Source of the DNA: an uncultured Phascolarctobacterium sp.
GTDB taxonomy: Bacteria; Bacillota; Negativicutes; Acidaminococcales; Acidaminococcaceae
NCBI GenBank assembly: GCA_900552005.1
Contig: URXU01000007.1
Location: 8,922-72,921, forward strand
Direction of reading: 5' to 3'
DNA length: 64,000 nt
Shown here piece after piece: positions 34,275 to 43,926 of the stretch. The notes under the pieces are model-generated. The model saw only the letters and a program-made list of their open reading frames with translations, ran no database searches and had not been told where the DNA came from. A program made the translations under genes and the position numbers. Numbering within the stretch: position 1 is the stretch's first letter; each line of letters starts with the position of its first letter.

Positions 34275-35330
34275 ATGAATAGTTATTCTTTGCCATTATT
34301 TATGCAGGTCAAAAGCAATGCCGTGGCTGATCTGCAGAAAAATTTACGGATGTATCTGCCCAAGCAGGCTGCGAAAAAGACATTGATTTTAACTACAGCC
34401 GGGCTGCTGCAGACATTGCATGATAAAGTAAAAATTATGCTGGAACAGCTTCCGGATTATGAAGTTGTAACAGTGCAGCGCAGTTCTTTTGATTTTGCGG
34501 TAGAAGTAGCCAAGAAAATTTCCATGAACGGAATAGGATTAATTATCGGATTTGGCGGCGGTACGGCTTTGGATACTGCAAAATATGCGGCTTTTGTAGC
34601 CAGCGTGGCTTATATTGCTATTCCAACGGCTCTGAGCAATGATGGCGTCTGCTCTCCGGTATCGGTACTATATGCCCAAAATGAACGCAAACATTCCTTT
34701 ACTTCTAAAATTCCCGATGGGTTATTGATTGATACTGATATTATTTTAAATACACCGCGTATTTTGCTGGAAGCGGGAGTAGGTGATACCATCAGCAATT
34801 ATACGGCATTGTATGACTGGCGTTTGGGCTGCGAAGAAAATGATGACCGTCCCAATGATTTTGCCTATATGCTTTCAGAAAATGCCTTTAATTCGCTGCT
34901 GTATTCAGAAGCCAAGTCTTTAAAAACAGTACCGGGAATCAAAATGCTGGCCGAATCGTTAGTGCTGAGCGGTCTGTCCATGCATATTGCCGGAAATTCA
35001 AGGCCCTGCAGTGGTTCAGAGCATTTATTCTGTCACGCGATGGATGAGTTATTTGAACATAATATTCCGCATGGTATTTTAGTTGCCATGGGGAGTATTA
35101 CAGCTTGTCTTCTCCAGCAGCGGGATTATAAAATTCTATTGGGCTTTCTTGATGCCTATAAGGTTTCCGCCAATCCCCTGCGTCATGGTGTGACTGAGGA
35201 GCAGTTCGTTCAAGCCTGGATGTTTGCGCCGCAGGTACGCAAAGATAGATATACCATATTAAATAAAATAGAGATGAACGAAGCCTTATTCCATCAATAT
35301 TATCAGCAGATGTGTATTGAATGCCGATGA
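34275..35330 (+). CDS. sn-glycerol-1-phosphate dehydrogenase family protein (AraM/EgsA-like)
   Basis: A 351-residue NAD(P)-dependent dehydrogenase of the iron-alcohol-dehydrogenase superfamily, closest to glycerol-1-phosphate dehydrogenase. GGGTALDTAKYAA (94-106) binds the nucleotide and IPTALSNDGVCSP is typical of the group. The expected metal ligands are present as Asp171 (GVGDTISN), His250 (SGSEH) and His266 (IPHGILV). The family makes sn-glycerol-1-phosphate, the archaeal-type lipid backbone; B. subtilis AraM does the same. ATG 34275 is better spaced from AGGAGG (34263-34268) than ATG 34272. Glycerol dehydrogenase is the main alternative. Confidence 0.8.
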   Translation: MNSYSLPLFMQVKSNAVADLQKNLRMYLPKQAAKKTLILTTAGLLQTLHDKVKIMLEQLPDYEVVTVQRSSFDFAVEVAKKISMNGIGLIIGFGGGTALDTAKYAAFVASVAYIAIPTALSNDGVCSPVSVLYAQNERKHSFTSKIPDGLLIDTDIILNTPRILLEAGVGDTISNYTALYDWRLGCEENDDRPNDFAYMLSENAFNSLLYSEAKSLKTVPGIKMLAESLVLSGLSMHIAGNSRPCSGSEHLFCHAMDELFEHNIPHGILVAMGSITACLLQQRDYKILLGFLDAYKVSANPLRHGVTEEQFVQAWMFAPQVRKDRYTILNKIEMNEALFHQYYQQMCIECR

Positions 35331-35336
35331 GAATAG

Positions 35337-35372
35337 AATAACCCCTGCATCTTAAAGTGTGCAGGGGTTATT
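35337..35372. terminator. bidirectional terminator hairpin
   Basis: AATAACCCCTGCA pairs with TGCAGGGGTTATT. It lies between convergent genes; the T-run is weak on the plus strand. Confidence 0.75.
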
Positions 35373-35379
35373 GCTTTGC

Positions 35380-36432
35380 TTAATACTGGGAATATTCCAG
35401 AACTTCGCCGTCATCGAAACTTATATATGTTGGCTGAATTTTCCAATTAGTTTTGGTTAAATCTAATGCAAGTAAAGCATTGTCAGCCGGCAAAGTCTTA
35501 TTTAAAATTTTATGATTGTTAAGCACCTGAGTATTTCCGGGAGGCAGTACCCCGTTGAATCTTTCAGGATAAGAATAGATAAGATTATTTTCGGCATCAA
35601 AAACTTCAATATCATAATAAATACGATTAATATTTTTCTGCGTATTGTTTTTTACGGTAACCAAAGCAGAGAGAATATGTTCATTATTTTCTTCTTTAAT
35701 GGACAGCTGCTGACTGATGATTTCCAGAGAGGTGTTCAGCTTATCTAATGTGGGCTTGTGCAGAGAAGCAGCGGAGGCTTTTTGTGCAGCGTTTATTTGC
35801 ACGATAAAATCTACCAGATTGGTAATTTCCTTAATCTGCCAAGTGCCTGATTCATTAAGAGACATTTTAAGTTTTAAAGCGAAGTCCTTATCTAATTGGT
35901 TGTGATGAATTAAAAGGGATACAACGGCCTGGTCTTGCTGTGAGCTTTCTAAAACAATGTCCTTGATTTTAAGCTGCTCAAGATTGATTTTTTTCTCAAT
36001 ATTGTTGCGCATGGCATCCGTTACCGGATTATGACGCGGTTTGGGAGGCTGATTTTCAGCTGCCTGATCTTCTGTCTGTTGCTGAGCTTTAGGATCTTTG
36101 CCTGCTACGGCCGCTTTCGCTTCATCAGCCATTAAATCGATGACAGCCGGTTTGAGCATATGCAAGATGCCCATGGCAAAGGGGTTATTGATTACTGAAT
36201 CATTGTTTATTTTGCTTTCAGCCAAAATGACATCTTCAAAAGCCTTATCCAGAACGGAATTGAGATCTACATATTTTTCAAATTTTTCTACATCATGCTG
36301 CTGGACGGAAGTGCGAACTTCATTGACAGCATATAAAGGCGTTTTGCACCAATACAGAAAATAATATCCCAGACCTGCCAGTATCAGCAGAATGGGGATG
36401 ATAAATAAAAATTTTTTCTTGTTATTGAACAT
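35380..36432 (-). CDS. DUF2939-like membrane-anchored protein
   Basis: A 350-residue protein with one N-terminal membrane helix (about 7-29) and the rest probably outside the membrane. The segment TPLYAVNEVRTSVQQHDVEKFEKYVDLNSVLDKAFED resembles the DUF2939 signature. A Gln/Lys/Pro-rich linker near residues 110-135 separates two halves, and the C-terminal half looks like an all-beta domain (VTVKNNTQKNINRIYYDIEVFD). AAGGAA precedes the ATG, and a TATAAT lies on the minus strand at 36485-36490. Function unknown. Confidence 0.65.
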   Translation of the reverse strand: MFNNKKKFLFIIPILLILAGLGYYFLYWCKTPLYAVNEVRTSVQQHDVEKFEKYVDLNSVLDKAFEDVILAESKINNDSVINNPFAMGILHMLKPAVIDLMADEAKAAVAGKDPKAQQQTEDQAAENQPPKPRHNPVTDAMRNNIEKKINLEQLKIKDIVLESSQQDQAVVSLLIHHNQLDKDFALKLKMSLNESGTWQIKEITNLVDFIVQINAAQKASAASLHKPTLDKLNTSLEIISQQLSIKEENNEHILSALVTVKNNTQKNINRIYYDIEVFDAENNLIYSYPERFNGVLPPGNTQVLNNHKILNKTLPADNALLALDLTKTNWKIQPTYISFDDGEVLEYSQY

Positions 36433-36550
36433 CTTATGTCATTCCTTACTTTAAAGATTTTCAAGGAAATATTAGTTTTCTTGCATTATATTTTAGCCAT
36501 CTTAGAAGCAGATTTCAATACCTGATACTAATTTTTGAATTAAAAATTTT

Positions 36551-36584
36551 TAAAATAAAAAGGCAAGATAAAAAATCTTGCCTT
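36551..36584 (-). terminator. terminator for the minus-strand gene at 36595
   Basis: On the minus strand AAGGCAAGAT pairs with ATCTTGCCTT and is followed by a T-rich run. Confidence 0.8.
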
Positions 36585-36594
36585 GTAGCATCAG

Positions 36595-37083
36595 TTACCA
36601 GTAATAGCGTTGGTTCAGACCGGTACGCAGGTTTAGCGCAATGTCTGGCCAGTTATCGTGGAAAAGCTGATAAATTTTTTTGCCTTCTTCGATTGTTATA
36701 ATGGAGGAGCAGTCTTTATTGGATTCAAATTCTGCTTCTGACAGGAGCTGTGAGCTAAGGGGATTGAAGCGAAAGCTTGCAAAATCTTCGTTATCTGACA
36801 GCACTATTTCGATAGCTTTGATATCGTCTTTATAAAATCGTAAGGGTGCTGATTCGTGCAGAGGATCATAAATATCTGCATGATCAGCATACAGATAAAT
36901 TTTCAGAGAATTATTGGTAAAAATAGCCTTGGGATTAAAGGTGTTCTCCAGTGAGCTGAGAATCCTTTTGTAATCTTCCAAAGCCTGGGCTTTTTTTGCT
37001 TCCAGAGCCTTGATTTGCATGTCCAGACGGGCGATTTTATCGCTGATAAACTTGAGCTGTAATTCTTTACTATTTTGATCCAT
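36595..37083 (-). CDS. uncharacterised coiled-coil protein
   Basis: A 162-residue protein I do not recognise. Residues 5-45 form a Lys/Glu/Ala-rich helix likely to be a coiled coil. The rest reads as a soluble alpha/beta domain with YLYADHADIYDP and IKAIEIVLSD, and an aromatic end (RYYW). No signal peptide, cysteines or membrane helix. AGAGGTG precedes the ATG. It is a single-gene unit with its own terminator. Confidence 0.6.
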   Translation of the reverse strand: MDQNSKELQLKFISDKIARLDMQIKALEAKKAQALEDYKRILSSLENTFNPKAIFTNNSLKIYLYADHADIYDPLHESAPLRFYKDDIKAIEIVLSDNEDFASFRFNPLSSQLLSEAEFESNKDCSSIITIEEGKKIYQLFHDNWPDIALNLRTGLNQRYYW

Positions 37084-37206
37084 AACTGAACACCTCTTTA
37101 TTAATGGAATTATATAGTTAGTATATCATTAAAAATATGCTTCTTGAAGAATAAATGAATTAAAAAAATAAATTTTCTGATAATAATGGTAAATTAAAAC
37201 CTACCC

Positions 37207-37236
37207 TTGTCGTAGTACTTATGTTTTAGGTATAAT
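37207..37236 (+). promoter_or_regulatory. promoter of the miaB-mutS-mutL operon
   Basis: TTGTCG at 37207-37212, 18 bases, TATAAT at 37231-37236, about 60 bases before miaB. Confidence 0.55.
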
Positions 37237-37296
37237 ATTATAATATGAATAAAAAATTACTTAGCTTTTTAGACTGTTATTTTATGGAGGAATGAA

Positions 37297-38631
37297 ATGC
37301 AGAGCAAAAAAAATACTTACTATATATTTAATTACGGTTGTCAGATGAATGCCAGCGATACTGAGCATTATGCAGGGCAGTTGGAAGAGATGGGTTATGT
37401 TCCGGCTGAGGATTTTCATACGGCTGATGTGATTATAGTTAATACATGCTGTGTGCGTGAAAGTGCGGAAAAGAAGATTGCCGGTAAAATAGGTGAACTG
37501 AAAGCTGTCAAAACTGCGCATCCGCAGACGGTTATCTGTGTTGCGGGCTGCATGGCGCAAAAAGACGGCGATAAACTGTTGAAGAAACATCCGCAGGTAG
37601 ATTTGCTTTTAGGAACGGCTTACGTTAATGATTTTAAAAGTATTTTAGCTGATTATCTGTCCGACCGTCAGGGCGGCGTTTATACAGATCTTACAATTCA
37701 TCAGAGTGAGTTTGAAGGCAAAATGGTGCGGCAGAGTTCTTTTGCTGCCTGGATTCCCATTATGTATGGCTGCAATAATTTCTGTACTTATTGCATTGTT
37801 CCCTACGTGCGCGGACGAGAACGCAGCAGGGACATTGAAAATATTGTAGCGGAAATTGAACAGGCGGTAAAAGAAGGCTATAAAGAATTTACTCTGTTAG
37901 GACAAAATGTTAATTCCTATGGCAAGGACTTTGGGGAACAGGATGCGTTTGCCAAATTACTGCGCCGCGTTAACGAGATTAATGGCATAGAGCGTATTCA
38001 TTATATGACCAGTCATCCTCGCGATATGAACGAAGAAGTTATCAAAGCTGTTGCGGAATGTGAACATGTCTGCGAAAACTTTCATGTACCCTTCCAGTCC
38101 GGCAGTAATGAAATTTTAAAGAAAATGAACAGAGGATACAGCAGAGAAAAATATCTGGAATTGATTAAACTGATTCGCCAATATGTTCCTGATGCTGCCA
38201 TTACAACTGATATTATTGTCGGCTTTCCCGGTGAGACGGAAGCTGATTTTCAGGATACTTTAAATTTAGTGCAGGAAGTTGGCTTTGATGCGGCATTTAC
38301 TTTTATTTATTCAAAACGCAGCGGCACGCCGGCAGCTAAAATGACGGAGCAGGTACCGCTGGAAATTAAAAAACAGCGTCTTAATCAATTGATGGAAGCG
38401 CAAAATGCCAGCAGTCTGCGCTGTAATGAAAAGCTGGTAGGACAGCAAGTAGAAGTGCTGGCGGAAGGTCCCAGCAAAAATCCGGCAGTATGGACCGGTC
38501 GCACCAGGACCAATAAGCTTGTCTTATGGCCGGCAGAGGGTAAAAACTATTATCCTGGCGAGAAGGTCATGGTGCTGGTAGATACTGCTCAGACCTGGTT
38601 GGTGAAAGGCAAGGCGGTGCAGGATGAGTAA
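37297..38631 (+). CDS. miaB: tRNA-2-methylthio-N6-isopentenyladenosine synthase MiaB
   Basis: A radical SAM methylthiotransferase that thiomethylates i6A37 in tRNA. It is 444 residues. The N-terminal domain supplies three Cys for the auxiliary cluster (YGCQMN, NTCCVRE, VAGCMAQ). The radical SAM motif is CNNFCTYCIVP. A TRAM domain ends the protein. GGAGG precedes the ATG. It works after MiaA, encoded five genes downstream in the same cluster, and overlaps mutS by 8 bases. Confidence 0.96.
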   Translation: MQSKKNTYYIFNYGCQMNASDTEHYAGQLEEMGYVPAEDFHTADVIIVNTCCVRESAEKKIAGKIGELKAVKTAHPQTVICVAGCMAQKDGDKLLKKHPQVDLLLGTAYVNDFKSILADYLSDRQGGVYTDLTIHQSEFEGKMVRQSSFAAWIPIMYGCNNFCTYCIVPYVRGRERSRDIENIVAEIEQAVKEGYKEFTLLGQNVNSYGKDFGEQDAFAKLLRRVNEINGIERIHYMTSHPRDMNEEVIKAVAECEHVCENFHVPFQSGSNEILKKMNRGYSREKYLELIKLIRQYVPDAAITTDIIVGFPGETEADFQDTLNLVQEVGFDAAFTFIYSKRSGTPAAKMTEQVPLEIKKQRLNQLMEAQNASSLRCNEKLVGQQVEVLAEGPSKNPAVWTGRTRTNKLVLWPAEGKNYYPGEKVMVLVDTAQTWLVKGKAVQDE

Positions 38632-41185
38632 TTATACTCCTATGGTGCAGCAATATCTTGATGTTAAAAAAGAGCATCAGAATGAGCTGTTGTTTTTCCG
38701 TTTAGGAGATTTTTATGAAATGTTTTTTGAAGATGCGATTACGGCATCAAGAGAACTGAATATTACGCTGACTAAAAGAGCCGGCGGTATGGATAATATG
38801 CCCATGTGCGGCGTTCCGTATCATTCTGTAGACGGATATATTGCTAAATTAGTCAAAAAGGGCTATCGTATTGCCATCTGCGAACAGATTGAAGATCCCA
38901 AGCTGGCTAAGGGCATTGTGCAGCGCAAGGTAATTAAGATTATAACTCCGGGTACGGCGATTAACGAACAGGTTTTGGATGATAAGCGCAATCGTTATTT
39001 GGTGTTTTTATGCGAAGCGGAAGATGTTATCTGTCTGGCAGCGGCTGATGTATCCACTGGTGAGTGCCTGTGGTTTGCCGCCAGCGGTGCGGAACGATTG
39101 TTAGAGATAACTGAACAGCTTTTCCGTCTGCAGCCTGCTGAAATTGTTATTAAGGATGAACCTGCACAATGGCAGCAGCTGCGGCAATGGCTGCACAGTA
39201 AATTGCCTGAATGCGCGGTAAGCAATTATCAGGAAGCTGCCGGGCAATATTTTTCCGTACATTTTACTGATATCAATGTACGGCCTTTAGTACGGATGAC
39301 AGTAGAATATTTGCTTGACTATCTGCATGCGACCGTAATGTCGGATTTAACGCATATCAACAGACTGCGGGAAATTGTTAAGAATACTTTCATGCAGCTG
39401 GATGCTACCGCTATCCGTAATCTGGAATTGGTTAAAAATATGCGTGACGGTTCACGGCGGGGGACGCTGATGGATATTCTTGACTTTACCAGTACCTCCA
39501 TGGGAGCGCGCAGACTGCGCAACTGGATCGAGTGCCCGCTGCTGGACTTGGGTCAGATTATTGAGCGTCAGGAGGCCGTGGCGGAACTTTTGGATAAAAC
39601 AGTGCTGCGGGATGCGTTGACGGATAGACTAAAAACAGTTTTTGATCTGGAACGTATCATTTCCCGCATCGAAGTGGGCAGTGCCAATGCCCGTGATATG
39701 GTGGCATTGCGTACTTCCTTATCAGTGCTGCCGGAAATACATGAGCTGCTTGAACAGTGCGGCAGCGTCAAGCTGCAGAAGATTTGCCGCGGTTTGCATC
39801 TGCATGAAGATTTGCATAGTATTTTGCAGCAGGCCATTGTTGATGAACCGCCTTTTTCCGTGCGTGAGGGCGGTATGATTAAGGACGGCTATAATGCTGA
39901 ATTAGATGAACTGCATTTGATTGCCAGAGATAATAAAACCTGGATGCAGAATTTTGAGCAGCGTATTAAGGATGAAACGGGAATAAAGACTTTAAAAGTT
40001 GGCTTTAACAAGGTCTTTGGTTATTTTATTGAAGTGTCCAAAGGTCAGTCAGCAAGCGTGCCTGATTATTTTGTCAGAAAGCAGACTCTCGTAAATGCCG
40101 AACGTTATATTGTGCCGGAATTGAAAGAGTTTGAAAATAAGATTCTCAGTGCGAAAGAAAAAATCCAACAGCTGGAGTATTATTTATTCAGCCAGCTGCG
40201 GGAGCAGATTCGTGCAGCCATGGCAGAACTTCAGGAAACGGCACGGGCAATAGCAACGGCAGATGTGCTGACTTCATTGGCTGTTGCGGCTTATAAATAT
40301 AATTATGTACGTCCAGAGCTTAATCATAAGGGCGATATAAAAATTATTGATGGGCGTCACCCAGTGGTGGAAAGACTGCTGGAAAAAGAAATTTTTGTAC
40401 CTAATAATGTTAATTTAGATAATCAGGAACGTATGATTATTATTACCGGACCGAATATGGCTGGTAAATCTACATATATGCGTCAGACAGCACTTTTGGT
40501 ATTAATGACGCAGATGGGTTCTTTTATTCCGGCAAGACAAGCTTGTGTCTGTCCCGTAGATAAAATTTTTACCAGAGTAGGCGCCAGTGATGATCTGGCA
40601 ACGGGTCAGAGCACGTTTATGGTAGAGATGAACGAAGTTGCTCAGATTCTTCGTTATGCGACCAAGGATAGTCTTATTATTTTAGATGAAGTAGGACGAG
40701 GAACCAGTACTTTTGATGGTATGAGCATCGCAAAAGCGGTCATGGAATATATTCACAGCAAGATTAAGGCCAAGACTTTATTTGCTACGCATTATCACCA
40801 GCTGATAGCCATGGAAGATGAACTGGATGGGGTTAAGAATTATTCGGTTGCCGTCAAAGAACGCGGCAATGATATTGTATTTTTGCGGCGCATTGTTCCC
40901 GGCGGTACGGATAAAAGCTATGGCGTGCATGTAGCACGGCTGGCAGGGCTGCCGAAAAAAGTTATTGACAGGGCCAATGAAATTCTGGCCGGTTATGATA
41001 ATGGACAGGAGACCGCCGGCTGTAAAGCTGTTAAAAATGAGCAGCCTCAGGCCATGGGATCTTTATTTGCCAGTGCGCTGACGGAACAGATTCTGCAGCT
41101 GGATGTTATGAGCATGACGCCGATTGAAGCAATGAATGCGTTGTATAAACTGCAGGATGAGGCAAGAAAGGAGAGCGGTAAGTAA
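38624..41185 (+). CDS. mutS: DNA mismatch repair protein MutS
   Basis: Recognises mismatches and recruits MutL. It is 853 residues. The N-terminal mismatch-binding FYEMF (Phe-x-Glu) lies near residue 34, and the ATPase has GPNMAGKSTYMRQ, DEVGRGTSTFDG and FATHYHQL. The short C-terminal tail is typical. It ends with a one-base overlap (TAATG) with mutL. Confidence 0.97.
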   Translation: MSNYTPMVQQYLDVKKEHQNELLFFRLGDFYEMFFEDAITASRELNITLTKRAGGMDNMPMCGVPYHSVDGYIAKLVKKGYRIAICEQIEDPKLAKGIVQRKVIKIITPGTAINEQVLDDKRNRYLVFLCEAEDVICLAAADVSTGECLWFAASGAERLLEITEQLFRLQPAEIVIKDEPAQWQQLRQWLHSKLPECAVSNYQEAAGQYFSVHFTDINVRPLVRMTVEYLLDYLHATVMSDLTHINRLREIVKNTFMQLDATAIRNLELVKNMRDGSRRGTLMDILDFTSTSMGARRLRNWIECPLLDLGQIIERQEAVAELLDKTVLRDALTDRLKTVFDLERIISRIEVGSANARDMVALRTSLSVLPEIHELLEQCGSVKLQKICRGLHLHEDLHSILQQAIVDEPPFSVREGGMIKDGYNAELDELHLIARDNKTWMQNFEQRIKDETGIKTLKVGFNKVFGYFIEVSKGQSASVPDYFVRKQTLVNAERYIVPELKEFENKILSAKEKIQQLEYYLFSQLREQIRAAMAELQETARAIATADVLTSLAVAAYKYNYVRPELNHKGDIKIIDGRHPVVERLLEKEIFVPNNVNLDNQERMIIITGPNMAGKSTYMRQTALLVLMTQMGSFIPARQACVCPVDKIFTRVGASDDLATGQSTFMVEMNEVAQILRYATKDSLIILDEVGRGTSTFDGMSIAKAVMEYIHSKIKAKTLFATHYHQLIAMEDELDGVKNYSVAVKERGNDIVFLRRIVPGGTDKSYGVHVARLAGLPKKVIDRANEILAGYDNGQETAGCKAVKNEQPQAMGSLFASALTEQILQLDVMSMTPIEAMNALYKLQDEARKESGK

Positions 41186-43143
41186 TGGCTAACAGTACCA
41201 AAGTTCAGCTGCTGGACGTCAATACCGCTAATCAGATTGCTGCCGGTGAAGTAGTCGAAAAGCCTGCTTCCGTGGTTAAGGAATTGGTAGAAAATGCGTT
41301 GGATGCCGGTGCGGATAAGATTGATGTAACTATTTTTGCCGGCGGCACAGAATATATACGCGTTGCAGATAACGGCAGCGGTATGTCAGAAGCAGACGCC
41401 AAACTGGCTGTGCTGCGGCATGCTACCAGCAAAATTAGGACTGCCGGCGATTTAATGCTGCTGCACACTTTAGGGTTTAGAGGCGAAGCGCTGCCGAGTA
41501 TTGCTTCTGTGTCTAATTTTAATTTAATTACCAGACCGCAGGACAATGAATTTGCCACTTCCATCAGAATTGACGGCGGAGAACAGACAGAATGCCTGCA
41601 GACTGGCGGCAATGCCGGTACGACGGTGATTGTGGAAAATCTTTTTTACAATGTCCCTGCACGCCGTAAATTTTTGAAAACAGTGGGGACGGAAGGACGC
41701 TATATTAACGAGCTGCTGACCAAGCTGGCTTTATCACGTCCGGATGTACGGTTTAAGCTGGTGAGCAATGATAAGGAAGTGCTGCATACTCCCGGGGACG
41801 GTGATTTGGCAGTTGCCATCAGAGCCTTATACGGCAAAAATGTAGCCGATGAGCTTCTTAATGTTTATCTGGCTGATGAAAATATTACTGTCAGCGGCTA
41901 TATTGGCAAGCCAACGCTGCTGAAAGGCACACGTCATTGGCAGACTATTTTTGTTAACGGCAGAATGATTAACAGCAGAATGATTGGCAAGGCCATTGAT
42001 CACGCATATCAGTCGCAAATTCCTAAAAGCGGTTTTCCTTTTGCAGTATTAAATATTACTGTAGATACTGGCAGTATAGATGTTAATGTGCATCCGCAAA
42101 AAAGTGAAATCAAATTCAGTGATGAAAGCAGTGTATATAAGGCAGTTTATAAAGCGCTGACTGATGCGCTTACCAGACCCATGAGTGCTAAAAAGGCCGA
42201 AAGATTATCCTTGCTGCCTGATTCAGAACTTAGCAGCTTTGTGCGGACTGCGCCTGAAAATACCGTTGCTAAGGAGCCTGTGGCCGCAAAAACATTGGAA
42301 CCCATTTTTAAAACGATGGGTGAAACGGGGGATATTTTTAAAACTCCTGCTTCAGCGGCGGAAAAAGAACGGACGGTGCAGACGGAAGCTGTCCCCAAAG
42401 CCGCGCAGGTAAAACCAGCCAATAATTATTCGCATGAACAAGCGCAATATAAAGCTCCGCAGCAGCAGCCCGTTTATTCCATCAGTGAAGCACGGGAAGC
42501 CTTTGCGGCAGCAGAACCATTGCCGGAGAAACGCGAGACGATTGAATTTACCGATACAGATTGCGGTATAGATTTAATTTGGCCCATCGGTCAGGTGGAT
42601 AAGACTTTTATTATTGCACAATCAGAAGACTGCCTGTATTTAATAGATCAGCATGCAGCGCATGAACGTATTTTATATGATAAATTGGTGGCTGCCAAAA
42701 ATGATATTCCAGCTCAGCAGCTGCTGATGCCTTTATACATAGACATGGATGCTGATGAAATTGCTTTAATTGAAAAATACCATGATGATTTTTTGCGTTT
42801 GGGTGTTGATGCCTGTGCGGGTGGTGAAAATACTTTGCGGGTAGATAGTCTGCCGGTTGATATTCATTTGGAAGCGGCAGAGGATTTTATCACGGAGATA
42901 GGCAGGCTGCTTAGAGAAAGGCAGGGTGTCACTCCCAGCGATTTGCGCCAGGAAATTTTGCATATGACGGCTTGTAAGGCGGCCATTAAAGCGGGACAGC
43001 TGCTGAATATGCGTCAGATGCGGCAGCTGATTATCGAATTATGCAATACGGAGCATCCGTTTACTTGCCCGCATGGAAGACCTTGTATGATTGAAATAGA
43101 CAGTAATCAGCTGTATAAAATGTTTAAAAGGACGGGCTTTTGA
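41185..43143 (+). CDS. mutL: DNA mismatch repair endonuclease MutL
   Basis: GHKL ATPase that couples MutS to excision. It is 652 residues. The N-terminal ATPase has ENALDAGADKIDV, DNGSGM and GFRGEALPSIA, then a Gln/Ala-rich linker (about 335-450). The C-terminal domain has DQHAAHERILYD, TACKAAI and CPHGRP, the metal-dependent nicking-site motifs seen in organisms without MutH. The last acidic residue of the DQHA motif is Asp where Glu is usual. Confidence 0.96.
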   Translation: MANSTKVQLLDVNTANQIAAGEVVEKPASVVKELVENALDAGADKIDVTIFAGGTEYIRVADNGSGMSEADAKLAVLRHATSKIRTAGDLMLLHTLGFRGEALPSIASVSNFNLITRPQDNEFATSIRIDGGEQTECLQTGGNAGTTVIVENLFYNVPARRKFLKTVGTEGRYINELLTKLALSRPDVRFKLVSNDKEVLHTPGDGDLAVAIRALYGKNVADELLNVYLADENITVSGYIGKPTLLKGTRHWQTIFVNGRMINSRMIGKAIDHAYQSQIPKSGFPFAVLNITVDTGSIDVNVHPQKSEIKFSDESSVYKAVYKALTDALTRPMSAKKAERLSLLPDSELSSFVRTAPENTVAKEPVAAKTLEPIFKTMGETGDIFKTPASAAEKERTVQTEAVPKAAQVKPANNYSHEQAQYKAPQQQPVYSISEAREAFAAAEPLPEKRETIEFTDTDCGIDLIWPIGQVDKTFIIAQSEDCLYLIDQHAAHERILYDKLVAAKNDIPAQQLLMPLYIDMDADEIALIEKYHDDFLRLGVDACAGGENTLRVDSLPVDIHLEAAEDFITEIGRLLRERQGVTPSDLRQEILHMTACKAAIKAGQLLNMRQMRQLIIELCNTEHPFTCPHGRPCMIEIDSNQLYKMFKRTGF

Positions 43144-43922
43144 TGAAGTTTGCTGTGACTACGGGGCGTAATTGCCGGCAGGTGATCGAAGACAAAGCAA
43201 AAATTTGGGCCCAGCAGCTTGGTGCGCCTTATTTGCCGCGCGGCACATATAAAAATCTTTCCTTGCTCCAGAAGGACCTAAAGCTGGATGCGGTGGTTGT
43301 TGCCACGGCTGACGGGCCGCAGTTAGTGACAAAGGATGATGTTTTTTTCTATCATCCAGGTATGGCGGTGCTGCGCCTGCAGAAGCTCAAGCGCGGCGAA
43401 GGAGATCATCTGCTGGGGGCTTTGGCTGTTCAAGAAGGCAGCAGAGTTTTAGATGCTACCTTGGGACTGGCAAGCGATGCCGCTATTGCCTGTTATTTTG
43501 TGGGCCGCTCCGGCAAGGTTGTTGGCCTGGAAGCGTCAAGACTATTATGGTTTGTAGTGTCGCAGGGCCTGAAAACTTACGAAGCGGAAGATAATGATTT
43601 GACGTTGGCCCTGCGCAGAATAGAAACAGTGCAGACAGATGCTCAAAAGTATTTGGCTGCTTGTGCAGAAGATTCTTTTGATGTTGTTTATTTTGATCCC
43701 ATGTTTCGCCATCCTGTGCAGGACTCTGCTGCCATGCGTGCTTTACGGCCATGGGCTTATGGTCATCCGTTGAATGAAGCGACAGTTAATCTGGCTTTAA
43801 AGGCAGCTCCAAGGGTAGTGATTAAAGAGCGCAGCGAAAAAATACTGGCAGAATATGGCTGTCAGGAAATTTTGGGCGGCCGTTACAGTAAGGTCAAATA
43901 CGGCATTATCAGGAGGTGCTGA
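43143..43922 (+). CDS. RsmJ-like class I SAM-dependent methyltransferase
   Basis: A 259-residue protein with a methyltransferase fold: VLDATLGLASDAAIA is the SAM-binding loop, and YFDPMFRHPVQDSAAMRALRPWA closely resembles the DPMFP segment of RsmJ (16S rRNA m2G1516 methyltransferase, YhiQ family). Firmicute relatives are of the YpiP type and remain uncharacterised. An N-terminal 80-residue extension (TTGRNCRQVIEDKAKIWA) precedes it. ATG 43143 overlaps the mutL stop. RNA is the likely substrate, but this is inferred. Confidence 0.75.
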   Translation: MKFAVTTGRNCRQVIEDKAKIWAQQLGAPYLPRGTYKNLSLLQKDLKLDAVVVATADGPQLVTKDDVFFYHPGMAVLRLQKLKRGEGDHLLGALAVQEGSRVLDATLGLASDAAIACYFVGRSGKVVGLEASRLLWFVVSQGLKTYEAEDNDLTLALRRIETVQTDAQKYLAACAEDSFDVVYFDPMFRHPVQDSAAMRALRPWAYGHPLNEATVNLALKAAPRVVIKERSEKILAEYGCQEILGGRYSKVKYGIIRRC

Positions 43923-43926
43923 CTAA

